Made by a program: the position numbers and the translations under genes
In this document: positions 57,221 through 64,000 of the stretch, piece by piece
Layout: each line of letters starts with the position of its first letter
Numbering within the stretch: position 1 is the stretch's first letter
Source: CAVRTJ01 sp964507185
Lineage (GTDB): Bacteria; Acidobacteriota; UBA4820; DSQY01
Assembly: GCA_964507185.1 (NCBI GenBank)
Contig: CAZDOY010000007.1
Coordinates: 40,059 to 104,058, forward strand
DNA length: 64,000 bases
Reading direction: 5' to 3'
Notes under the pieces: generated by a model
Databases searched by the model: none
What the model was told of the DNA's origin: nothing
The model's input: only the letters and a program-made list of their open reading frames with translations

Positions 57221-58294
57221 TCAGCCCTTCGTGCCTCCGCCATGCATCTTAAGGAACTTGGCGCGCTGTCCCATGAGGTACTTGTCCTCCGGTTTCTGTT
57301 TGAGGGCCCTGTCGATGGTCGCGACGGCCTCGTCCTTGTTGCCCAGCTTGTAGTAGACCTCGGCCAGCGTGTCCAGGATACCCGGGTCGTCGTGGCTGAT
57401 CGCGACGGCCTTGCGGGCCGCCTCGGCGGCCTTGTCCAGCTCGAGGCCCTGTTCGGCGCAGTGCCAGGCGTAGTCGTTGAGGAACCCCGGATCGTCCTGG
57501 CGGTTGGGCATGGCGGCGTGGTACAGACCGAGGTAGTCCGACTCGGCCTGCTTTTTCGCCTGGGCGTCCGCGGCGTGCTTGATCGCACCGCGATAGTAGC
57601 GCGAGAGCGATGAAAAGGCTTCCTCCGAGGCGTCCGATTTCCCCCCCTGGGCGAGCTTACTCAAAACTTCGACGCCCTTGGGCGGGTCCGTACTCAGGAG
57701 GGCCTCGCCGCGGATGAGCGCCAGCGACGTTTCCAGCTTGGCGTCGCTCTTCTTGTCGGCGGTCCGGGCCTTGTCCACCCAGGCCAGGGCCTCCTTGGCG
57801 TCGCCCCTGTCAAGATATTTCTGCGCGATATCCCGGCGGATGTCCGGTCCCGCGTCGGCCGCCGAGCGGCTTACCAGGTCGCCGAGGGTGTCGACGCCGT
57901 AGGTGTAGGCGAGGAGGGTGCGCATCCAGTCGGACCTGTTGTCGTATCCTATGATGCGGTCTATTTCCTCGCCCTTGGGCGAGATGACGATTGTCGTGGG
58001 AATGCCCTTCACGTGGTAGGCCTTGGCGAGGGCCTGCACCTCGGGTTTGTCCACGTTCTGGCGGATCATGACGTTTGACTGCGAAAGACGACTGACCATC
58101 GATGGCGTAAGGACTTCACGGTCCAGTTTTTGGCAGGACCCTCACCAGTCGGCGTAAAACTTCAGGATGAGATTGTCATCCTTGGCCTTAGCCTCGGCCT
58201 TCGCCTGGTCGAACGTGCCCTTGTACCAACCCGTCCCGGCGGCCATCAGGCCGATGGGCAGGGCGAGCAAGAGGGCGGCAAGAAATTTTTTCAT
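57221..58294 (-). CDS. Predicted selenocysteine-containing thioredoxin-TPR protein
   Basis: Read through one in-frame TGA, this gene gives a 357-residue protein: signal peptide (residues 1-19), a thioredoxin domain (about 22-135) and a C-terminal TPR region (about 145-345). Codon 51 (58142-58144) is TGA and falls exactly at the first Cys of the active site, DW-TGA-GSC, so the site is read as U-G-S-C with the second Cys at 54. The cis-proline segment GIPTTIV and the fold are otherwise normal. AGGAGG lies six bases before the ATG at 58294, and the frame after the TGA has no own ribosome site. Without readthrough, only a 50-residue peptide would be made. A single sequencing error or nonsense mutation is the alternative. 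Confidence 0.75.
58111..58144 (-). promoter_or_regulatory. Candidate bacterial SECIS element after the TGA
   Basis: On the minus strand the TGA (58144-58142) is followed after 17 bases by GGAC, a six-base loop CGTGAA and GTCC (58124-58111). A G lies in the first two loop positions and the loop starts 21 bases after the TGA, within the 16-37 range of bacterial SECIS models. The stem is only four base pairs. An alternative stem GGTCC/GGACC is also possible. Confidence 0.45.
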
Positions 58295-58354
58295 GGAACC
58301 CTCCTCACGGTGAAGTACAAAGATTTACCACAAATAGACGCTGGAAGCCAGTTC

Positions 58355-58415
58355 GGGAGGGAGGGGGGACGATTTGGGATTTGAAAGGCGGCTCGAGGCG
58401 GGTCTTCGGAGGGCG
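58355..58415. repeat. Short intergenic repeat module
   Basis: A GATTTGGGATTTG run (58369-58382) and GGGTCTTCGGAGGGC (a relative of the CCTTCGAAGG palindrome) lie in the 125-base gap between the histidine kinase and the thioredoxin-TPR gene. The same two modules occur together at 63600-63660. Confidence 0.45.
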
Positions 58416-58419
58416 ACGT

Positions 58420-60180
58420 CTAATCCCCTGCTTCCGGCAAAACGATCGCAAAGCCCGCTCCGCCCAGTTCGGACTCTACGGCCTCCAACCCGCCGCCGTG
58501 CTCGCGGATGATCTTGCGGGCTATGGCGAGACCGAGCCCCGTCCCTCCGGGCTTCTGGCTGGTGAAAGGCGTAAAGAGGTTCTGGCGGACTTCCGCGTCG
58601 AGCCCGGGGCCGTTATCTTCCACCGTGATGGTCACGCGCTTCTCCGCACTCCGCGCGGAGAACCTCACTCGGCCGGAGCCATCGTCGGAAGCACCCGAAG
58701 CTTCCAAGGCGTTCCGCGCCAGATTCCGGATGGCCCGTCCGAGCGTCTCCCAGTCCGCTTCCACGGTCAGGTCCTCAGGACAGTCCACCTCCACGGAAAC
58801 CTCCGGCCACTCGTGCCCGGCCATCTCCGCTTCCTCCCTCAGCAGGTCCGCCAGCCTGCACGTCTCCCGGACGACGGGCAGGGGACGGGCGAAGAAGAGG
58901 AGGTTGTTCACGACCTGCGCGAGGCGCTCGGCCTCCTCGCGGAGGCCGGTGAAGTGCCTCTCGTCCAAAAGGGCTGGCACGTCCTGTTCCAGCAATTTGA
59001 GGTGGGCGGTCATCGTATTGAGGCTGTTCCGGACCTCGTGGGCCACGCCCGCGGCCACCTCCCCCAGGCGCGTCAGGGCTTCCCGTTCCACGAGGGTCCT
59101 CTGCATCGTGTAGACCTCGGTCTGGTCGCGGAGGATGAGCAGGTAGCCTCGTAACTGGTGGAGAAGGTTGTATAGGGGGATGCCTACGACCTGGAGGAGC
59201 GTACCCGGTGCCCCGGGCACCTCTTCCTTGAGGGCCAGCGCCCTGCTCTGCCTCACTTCCTGCAGGGCCGCCAGGGCCTCGGGGCGCACCCCGAGCAGGC
59301 CCATGCCGGTGTCGCCCAGACGCGGGACCTCCGTAAGCCCGAGTAGCCTCCGGGCGGCGGCATTGACGCCGACGAGCCGGTCCTCGTTGTCGAACCGGAG
59401 GTATCCCGCCTCGAGATTCGCGCAGAGCGCTTCCGCCATGCCCTCCACGTCCTCGGCCCGCTGTCTCTCCCGCCTGTGGGCGGCCTCCAGTTCCCCGGTC
59501 CTCTCCCTGAGCTCGGCCAGCGTTTTCTGAAAGAGCGCCACCAACTGCTGGGTGGAGTCTCCCCCCGGGCCCGAAGGAAGGACTTCTCCCGCCTCCACCA
59601 GGACCCGCTCGACCCCTCGGCGGGATCGCACCAGCTTGAGGCCCAGCCAGAAAAGGAAGGTCAGAAGCGCCAGCCCCGCCGCGGATACCATGGCCGCCGC
59701 AAGGGCGAAATGCGCCTGTACGCGTGCGAAACCTGGGGCGTCAAAGACGATGACGAGCCGCCTCCTGTCGGCAAAAGTGCGCGTGTACACCAGGCCCCCG
59801 CGGCTTGCGGTCACAGAGTCCCCTCCCGTCGGCGGTGCGTAGGTCTTCGGTGGAGGCGCGAAAGGAGGGGCGGACCAGAGGACGTGATCGCCGAGGAGGA
59901 TGGCGGCCTGCCTCGGCTTCACCGCCGCGCCCTGGGGCGGCCTGCCGCCGTAGAGAGCTTCGTCCAGGCTCTCACCCCTCTGCGGGATGGGCCTGTGCTC
60001 GATGCGCGCCACCGCCGCGCGCCCCCCCGCGAGCACCGCCCCGCGAACGGACCTTCTCTGGGCGCCCTGGTACCTGGCGAGGGCCGCCAGGCTCCACAAC
60101 GCCGTCAGGAGCAGGAGCGCGCAGAGTGCGGCCAAGGCCAACGTGAGACCCTTCTTCAGGCGGTCCCGTTGTGAGTTCAT
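58420..60180 (-). CDS. Membrane sensor histidine kinase with PAS domain
   Basis: The 586-residue kinase has an N-terminal membrane helix (about residues 8-32), a periplasmic sensor region of about 120 residues, a second helix (about 160-185), a PAS domain (about 255-345), the phospho-acceptor segment GVAHEVRNSLN with its His near residue 382, and an ATPase domain with NLARNALEAS, DNGPGLD and GTGLGLA motifs. The type is NtrB/ZraS/PilS-like. It starts at the ATG overlapping the pilD stop by four bases, which suggests a link with pilus function or sigma-54 control. No response regulator is adjacent. Confidence 0.9.
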   Translation of the reverse strand: MNSQRDRLKKGLTLALAALCALLLLTALWSLAALARYQGAQRRSVRGAVLAGGRAAVARIEHRPIPQRGESLDEALYGGRPPQGAAVKPRQAAILLGDHVLWSAPPFAPPPKTYAPPTGGDSVTASRGGLVYTRTFADRRRLVIVFDAPGFARVQAHFALAAAMVSAAGLALLTFLFWLGLKLVRSRRGVERVLVEAGEVLPSGPGGDSTQQLVALFQKTLAELRERTGELEAAHRRERQRAEDVEGMAEALCANLEAGYLRFDNEDRLVGVNAAARRLLGLTEVPRLGDTGMGLLGVRPEALAALQEVRQSRALALKEEVPGAPGTLLQVVGIPLYNLLHQLRGYLLILRDQTEVYTMQRTLVEREALTRLGEVAAGVAHEVRNSLNTMTAHLKLLEQDVPALLDERHFTGLREEAERLAQVVNNLLFFARPLPVVRETCRLADLLREEAEMAGHEWPEVSVEVDCPEDLTVEADWETLGRAIRNLARNALEASGASDDGSGRVRFSARSAEKRVTITVEDNGPGLDAEVRQNLFTPFTSQKPGGTGLGLAIARKIIREHGGGLEAVESELGGAGFAIVLPEAGD

Positions 60181-60956
60181 GGCCCGACCTTGAAGAAAAG
60201 GCCCGCGTACCACGTCCACAGGGCTGGAGCCCAGAAAAGGGCCGCGAGAGCGGCCGCGCACAGGAAGGTCCCGAAGGGCAGCGGCGTCCTTCGCCCCTTT
60301 CCGGACATGAGAAGGTAGGTGCCGCCGATGACGGTGCCGAGAATGGCGCCGCCCAGAAGCGTCATGAGCATGCCCTGCCAGCCCAGGAAAGCGCCGATCA
60401 TGGCCAGGAGCTTCACGTCTCCCCAGCCCATGGCTTCGATGCCGAAGAGGGCGTAGACGCCTATCACCGCGGCAGGCAGGCCGGCGCCTGCGGCCGCCCC
60501 CGCCACGGATTGCCACGGGGTCGTCCACGAGAGAAAGGGCGACAGGGCCAGGCCGATCAGGATGCCTGGATACGTCAGCTTGTCCGGCAGGATCTGGTGT
60601 TCGAGGTCGATCAGGCCGAGCGGAAGGCAGAATAGAGAGAAAAGACAACCCGCAAGCGCATCAACACTGAGGCCCCAGAGCAGAAATGAGGCTAGGAACA
60701 GTCCGCCCATGGCGGCTTCGACGAGGGGATACCGCACGCTGATCGGGTAGGAGCACCGGGCGCAGCGCCCCCGCAGCACCACCCAGGAAAGGATCGGCAC
60801 ATTGAGGTACCAGGGAATGGCCTCGCCGCAATGCGGGCAGTGCGAGCCGGGATAGACGACGGACTCGCGGATGGGGAGCCTGTAGATGAGCACGTTGGCG
60901 AAGGACCCCGCCACGAGCCCAAGGGCGGCGGCGAAAACCGCAAAGATGATTACCAT
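60177..60956 (-). CDS. pilD: Type IV prepilin peptidase PilD
   Basis: PilD cleaves the leader of prepilins and methylates the new N-terminus. The 259-residue protein has the N-terminal methylase-linked zinc site (Cys40, Cys43, Cys65, Cys68) and eight membrane helices. The two catalytic aspartates are Asp117 in LIDLEH and Asp180 in GWGDVKL. It should process the prepilins of the operon at 25037. It overlaps the preceding TPR gene by seven bases and the kinase by four. Confidence 0.95.
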   Translation of the reverse strand: MVIIFAVFAAALGLVAGSFANVLIYRLPIRESVVYPGSHCPHCGEAIPWYLNVPILSWVVLRGRCARCSYPISVRYPLVEAAMGGLFLASFLLWGLSVDALAGCLFSLFCLPLGLIDLEHQILPDKLTYPGILIGLALSPFLSWTTPWQSVAGAAAGAGLPAAVIGVYALFGIEAMGWGDVKLLAMIGAFLGWQGMLMTLLGGAILGTVIGGTYLLMSGKGRRTPLPFGTFLCAAALAALFWAPALWTWYAGLFFKVGP

Positions 60957-61819
60957 TCCGCGTACTTCCCCTTAAACTTGTAAGGAGTAATGCTCCACAC
61001 CCTTCCGGTTTTCGGATCGTAGCCGTAGGAATGACCGGCGGGGTCCCTGGGGAGTTTCTCGAGAAAGCCGGCTTCCACCAGTCCTCGGAGGCTGTCGGGG
61101 AATTGGCCCTTGGCCCTCTTATAGGCGAAGATCGCGGTCTTCAACGCGCGCAGGTCGATTTTGATGGTCAGGTCCCAGATGTTCCGTTCGGCGGCCATCA
61201 CGAAAAACCTCGACTGGTCGTTGTTCTGGTTCTCGTGCTCCTTCTTCACGTTTTCCCAGTAGTGCAATGAGACCCTGTAGTCGCCCCGATACTTGTAAGC
61301 GTTGGCGACGAGGTCCTTGAGCATGGAATTCCCTGGGTTCCGGCGAAGAGCGGTGGTGAAGAACTTCAGCGCCATCGGGTAGTTCTTCGCCTGGAAGAAG
61401 GCGTACGTGCCGGCATCCCAGGCGATGAGCCAGTTCTTCGGATTCTTAGCCAGGCCCTTGTCGGCAAGCTTGTAGATGAGATCCCACCGCTTGTCCAGGG
61501 ACAGGAAAAGGTCCCCGAATATGTAGGCCTCGTAAAAACGAGGGTCCAGGTCCGTAATGACGTCGAATGTGTGGAAAAGGTACTCGTCTCGCACAGAGCT
61601 TCCGTACCGGTCGAAATACTGGACCGACCATATGAAGATGAGGTCCGCCCAGAAGTCCTCCTGCCCGAGGCTCACCATCTTCATGTATCCGCTGGATGGG
61701 ACGTAGTAGGACCTGAACTCGGTCGGATAAGTCTGATAAATCGCCGCCATGTCCTGGTGGAGCGGCACGACCGCCACCATGAGAAGGACCAGGATCAGTA
61801 TGCCGGCGAGAATCTTCAC
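60950..61819 (-). CDS. Membrane-anchored TPR-like protein of unknown family
   Basis: The 289-residue protein has an N-terminal membrane helix (residues 3-22), TPR-like helical repeats (about 70-215) and a C-terminal part (about 220-289) with YKRAKGQFPDSLRGLVEAGFL and LPRDPAGHSYGY stretches, which look like the end of GspG-type pseudopilins (growth of a small beta structure, proline-Asp-Gly region). It starts with a GTG at 61819 two bases after the permease stop and runs into pilD. In the place where Myxococcus has pilG next to pilH, pilI and pilD, it could be a partner of the transporter. I do not recognise the family by name. Confidence 0.6.
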   Translation of the reverse strand: MKILAGILILVLLMVAVVPLHQDMAAIYQTYPTEFRSYYVPSSGYMKMVSLGQEDFWADLIFIWSVQYFDRYGSSVRDEYLFHTFDVITDLDPRFYEAYIFGDLFLSLDKRWDLIYKLADKGLAKNPKNWLIAWDAGTYAFFQAKNYPMALKFFTTALRRNPGNSMLKDLVANAYKYRGDYRVSLHYWENVKKEHENQNNDQSRFFVMAAERNIWDLTIKIDLRALKTAIFAYKRAKGQFPDSLRGLVEAGFLEKLPRDPAGHSYGYDPKTGRVWSITPYKFKGKYAEW

Positions 61820-61821
61820 GG

Positions 61822-62610
61822 CTACACCAGGTCGCGGCGCTTGAATGCCAGGCCCGCAGCCAGGAGGAGGATGGATACCATGAGGCCCGTGTAAAGCACG
61901 GCGCGCCACGTGAAACCCGCCGCCACCGGTATGTTGTAAGCGACGAGGTTGTTGATGTTCAGCATGTTCAGGTCCGGCAGCAAGTGGTAGACGATCAGGA
62001 TGGCCCTCTTGCCGAAATCGGACGTGACGTTGGGAAGCAAGACGTTCGGCAGGGCCGAACTCGTATGGCCGATGAGGTAGAAGGCGATGGTGCACAAGGC
62101 GCTCACCACCGGCGACGTGATGGACGAAAAGAAGAGGGCCACGGCCGTCAGGATCATAAGCTCGAGATAGATGAAGAAAGCCGCTTCGAATATGCGGGGG
62201 GTGAATCCCCCGACGAATACCAGCACGGCCGAAAGGACCGCCATCATGGCCATGAGATTAACCAGGAGGACGCTCATCAGGCCCAGGCACCGGCCCACGA
62301 GGAAGTGGCTCCTAGGAAGCGGCTTGGACAGGATGTTGTAGATGGTCTTTTTCTCGATCTCCTGGTAGACGAGACCGATGCCCACGAATATGGCGGTCAT
62401 GGCAGAAAAATAGGAGATCGTGGACAGCCCGACGTCGAGCACCACCTTTCGGACCGTGCCCACGGCCAGAAAACCAAGGACGTAGGAAAAGAGGAGCAGG
62501 CAGATCGCGAAGGCAAGGAGGATGTAGAAAATCCGACTGCGCACCGCCTCCTTGAAGGTGTTCTTGCCGATGGCGTAGACCTGGGCGTACATGAGCACGG
62601 GGTTCGTCAT
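61822..62610 (-). CDS. ABC-2 type transporter permease, PilI-like by context
   Basis: The 262-residue protein has six membrane helices (about 30-55, 62-85, 105-135, 145-165, 170-195, 235-258) and an ABC-2 fold with YQEIEKKTIYNILSKP, the segment that precedes the coupling helix in this family. It pairs with the ATPase gene, overlapping it by four bases. The order ATPase-permease-TPR-pilD is like pilH-pilI-pilD of Myxococcus xanthus, where this transporter is needed for pili. The substrate is unknown. Confidence 0.85.
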   Translation of the reverse strand: MTNPVLMYAQVYAIGKNTFKEAVRSRIFYILLAFAICLLLFSYVLGFLAVGTVRKVVLDVGLSTISYFSAMTAIFVGIGLVYQEIEKKTIYNILSKPLPRSHFLVGRCLGLMSVLLVNLMAMMAVLSAVLVFVGGFTPRIFEAAFFIYLELMILTAVALFFSSITSPVVSALCTIAFYLIGHTSSALPNVLLPNVTSDFGKRAILIVYHLLPDLNMLNINNLVAYNIPVAAGFTWRAVLYTGLMVSILLLAAGLAFKRRDLV

Positions 62611-63533
62611 GAGGGGCGCTCTCCCTGCAACTGGGCCATAAACAGGTCTTCCAGTGACGACTTGTGCGGAACGACGGCGCGGATGCCGGCCTTGGCCTCC
62701 CGCGCCGCGTCAAGCACCCTCTCCAGGGACTTTTCATCCTCGACGCGAAGGAGCACCTGTGTATCCTGCTGCACGAGCACCGAGCACCCCTCCGGCACCT
62801 GGAAGCCGCGGCCGACCCTCAGGGTCACGTCCCAGAAATCGATCTCGGAGCCCAGGAGCTTGTCCAGGGTTCCCTCCTTGACCACCTGACCTTGCATGAG
62901 TATGGCCACTTCGTCGCAGATTGATTCGGCGTCGGAGAGAATGTGGGACGAGAAGAAGACCGTCTTGCCCTTGGCCTTCAGGTCGAGGATCAGGTCCCGC
63001 ATCTCCCGTCGGCCCACGGGGTCGAGCCCGCTGACGGGCTCGTCGAGGATCACGAGCTCGGGGTCGTTGATCAGCGCCTGCGCAAGGCCTATGCGCTGCA
63101 GCATCCCCTTGCTGTACTTCCTGAGCTGGACCGAGCCCTTGTTTTCCAGGCCCACAGATTTCAGGAGTTCCTCCGACCTGTCGGCCAACTCTGCCTTGGG
63201 TATGCCGAACAGCCGCCCCAGGAAGGAGAGCAGTTCCGCGCCGGTCAGGTAATCGTAAAAATAGGGTGATTCCGGAAGAAAACCTATTCTCCTCCTGATC
63301 TTCGGACTGACGCCTGTTTTGCCCAGGACCGTGATCTCTCCGCCGTCCGGAAAGAGGAGGCCCGTCAGGATTTTCAGGGTCGTGGTCTTGCCCGCTCCGT
63401 TGGGGCCAAGAAAACCGTAGATGACGCCCTTCGGAACGGTGAGGCTCACACCGCGCAGGACGTGATGCGTGGAAAGGGAAAGGTGACCGCGAAAGGATTT
63501 ATTCAGGTCCCGAATCCGAACCGCTTCTTCCAT
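62607..63533 (-). CDS. ABC transporter ATP-binding protein, PilH-like by context
   Basis: The 308-residue ATPase has Walker A (GPNGAGKTT near residue 44), the signature YSKGMLQRIGLA, Walker B (LVILDEPVSG) and the switch His in FFSSHIL. A C-terminal extension of about 80 residues follows the core. The ATG at 63533 is used; a GTG at 63542 is nine bases upstream and has GGGG before it. The first gene of the block, it overlaps the permease by four bases. Confidence 0.92.
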   Translation of the reverse strand: MEEAVRIRDLNKSFRGHLSLSTHHVLRGVSLTVPKGVIYGFLGPNGAGKTTTLKILTGLLFPDGGEITVLGKTGVSPKIRRRIGFLPESPYFYDYLTGAELLSFLGRLFGIPKAELADRSEELLKSVGLENKGSVQLRKYSKGMLQRIGLAQALINDPELVILDEPVSGLDPVGRREMRDLILDLKAKGKTVFFSSHILSDAESICDEVAILMQGQVVKEGTLDKLLGSEIDFWDVTLRVGRGFQVPEGCSVLVQQDTQVLLRVEDEKSLERVLDAAREAKAGIRAVVPHKSSLEDLFMAQLQGERPS

Positions 63534-63555
63534 AGGCCTCACTCTTGACCCCTAT

Positions 63556-63584
63556 ACGATAACCGCATGGCCCGTTTCGGGCAA
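63556..63584 (-). promoter_or_regulatory. Candidate sigma-70 promoter of the ABC-pilD-kinase block
   Basis: On the minus strand TTGCCC (63579-63584), 17 bases and TATCGT (63556-63561) give a weak promoter. It would start about 15 bases before the ATG at 63533. Confidence 0.3.
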
Positions 63585-63589
63585 GAGGA

Positions 63590-64000
63590 GCACGTGATTT
63601 GGGAATTGGGATTTGGGAGTTCGGATTTGGAAGAACGGCATCGGACGGGCCTTCGAAGAAAACGGTGAACACCGAGGATGGGAGGAAGGGAGGGCTGTGA
63701 ATTGGGATTGTAGATCTGGGAATGGGGATTTAGAAGCAGCTGGGGCCGAGCCTTCGGAGGCAGGCCAGCGGCTAAACACTAGACACTAGACACGAAGCAC
63801 TCGATTTCACCGCAGCCGTGCCCTGTTTCCGGATCGGCTCTAAGGCTGGCGGACGGGTTGCGAAGGCCTTCCGCCAGTCCGCGATCTTTCACCCTACTCT
63901 ATCAGGTGTCTCGCCTTCCGAGGGGGACAGTATGTGATCCTGTTCTTTAGCCCTTCGGCCTTAGCCCTCAGCCTTCCTAAAAGGGCTGCCTCATGGCCTC
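63590..64000. repeat. Intergenic region with dispersed repeat modules at the right edge
   Basis: This last part of the window has no gene that I can support. It holds runs of GATTTGGGAATTGGGATTTGGG-type words (63596-63630 and again 63700-63730), a GGCCTTCGAAG half-palindrome near 63650, CTAGACACTAGACAC direct repeats near 63780-63791 and TTAGCCCTTCGGCCTTAGCCC words near 63948. It is the richest example of the repeat family in this window. Confidence 0.55.

Noticed and set aside
57221..58099. Gene starting at the ATG at 58099, downstream of the TGA
   Set aside because: It has no ribosome site, would start in the middle of a thioredoxin domain after the active site, and would lack the signal peptide. 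The frame through the TGA explains all features better.
57221..58294. Thioredoxin-TPR gene as a decayed pseudogene
   Set aside because: There is only one stop, at the redox cysteine, and no frameshift or other decay in the 306 codons that follow. It remains the main alternative if the selenocysteine machinery is absent.

Overview
This is a gene-dense, high-GC stretch of bacterial chromosome. There is no rRNA, tRNA, prophage, insertion sequence or CRISPR array that I can recognise. LpxC, BamD, a porin and PilY1 show a Gram-negative cell with an outer membrane. The duplicated-FtsX permease at the left edge (ADOP type), ThyX, MJ0042-type zinc ribbons, FHA-domain regulators, sigma-54 promoters and a pilHI-pilD-like block point to Acidobacteriota, or less likely Myxococcota or Desulfobacterota. 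This placement is inference from gene content.

Layout, left to right. 1-5213: end of an ABC permease, then an aroF-cysS-lipoprotein operon on the minus strand. 5476-10867: a tight plus-strand operon of FHA protein, mnmA, cytochrome c assembly protein (ccsA/hemX), hemA, hemC and hemD, followed by polA. 13511-24798: thyX, an SdpI-like protein, an HD-GYP response regulator, pyk, mprF, then a GMC oxidoreductase, an acylating aldehyde dehydrogenase and a lone microcompartment shell protein. 25037-31071: a minor pilin operon (fimT/gspH, pilV, pilW, pilX, pilY1) behind a near-perfect sigma-54 promoter. 31225-41926: zinc-ribbon/GYF protein, porin, TPR protein, OPT transporter, bamD, thioesterase, rpe, PASTA protein, and accD-folC. 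42022-49194: a regulatory block with two paralogous WYL regulators around an FHA-AAA+-Fis regulator, then yraN, an ECF sigma/anti-sigma/periplasmic sensor set, and lpxC behind a second sigma-54 promoter. 49417-54656: topA, dprA, a second ECF sigma factor with a small zinc anti-sigma factor, and a TlpA-like thioredoxin. 54719-63533: comEC, a thioredoxin-TPR gene, a histidine kinase, pilD, a TPR protein and an ABC transporter, all on the minus strand.

The strongest novel signal is at 57221-58294. The thioredoxin-TPR reading frame begins with a good ribosome site and a signal peptide, is interrupted by one in-frame TGA exactly at the first cysteine of the thioredoxin CxxC site (Trp-TGA-Gly-Ser-Cys), and then continues intact for more than 300 codons. 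A small hairpin with bacterial SECIS-like spacing follows the TGA. I read it as a probable selenoprotein with a U-G-S-C redox site.

A second theme is sigma-54 control. Three sites (before fimT, lpxC and one WYL gene) match the -24/-12 consensus, and each has an inverted repeat ending 59-61 bases upstream of the -24 box, as expected for activator binding sites. Type IV pili (minor pilins, PilD, a PilHI-like transporter) occur with ComEC and DprA, which suggests natural transformation. A family of degenerate intergenic repeats (CCTTCGAAGG palindromes, GATTTGGGATTTGG-like runs, AGTGATC-like runs) recurs in most of the longer gaps.
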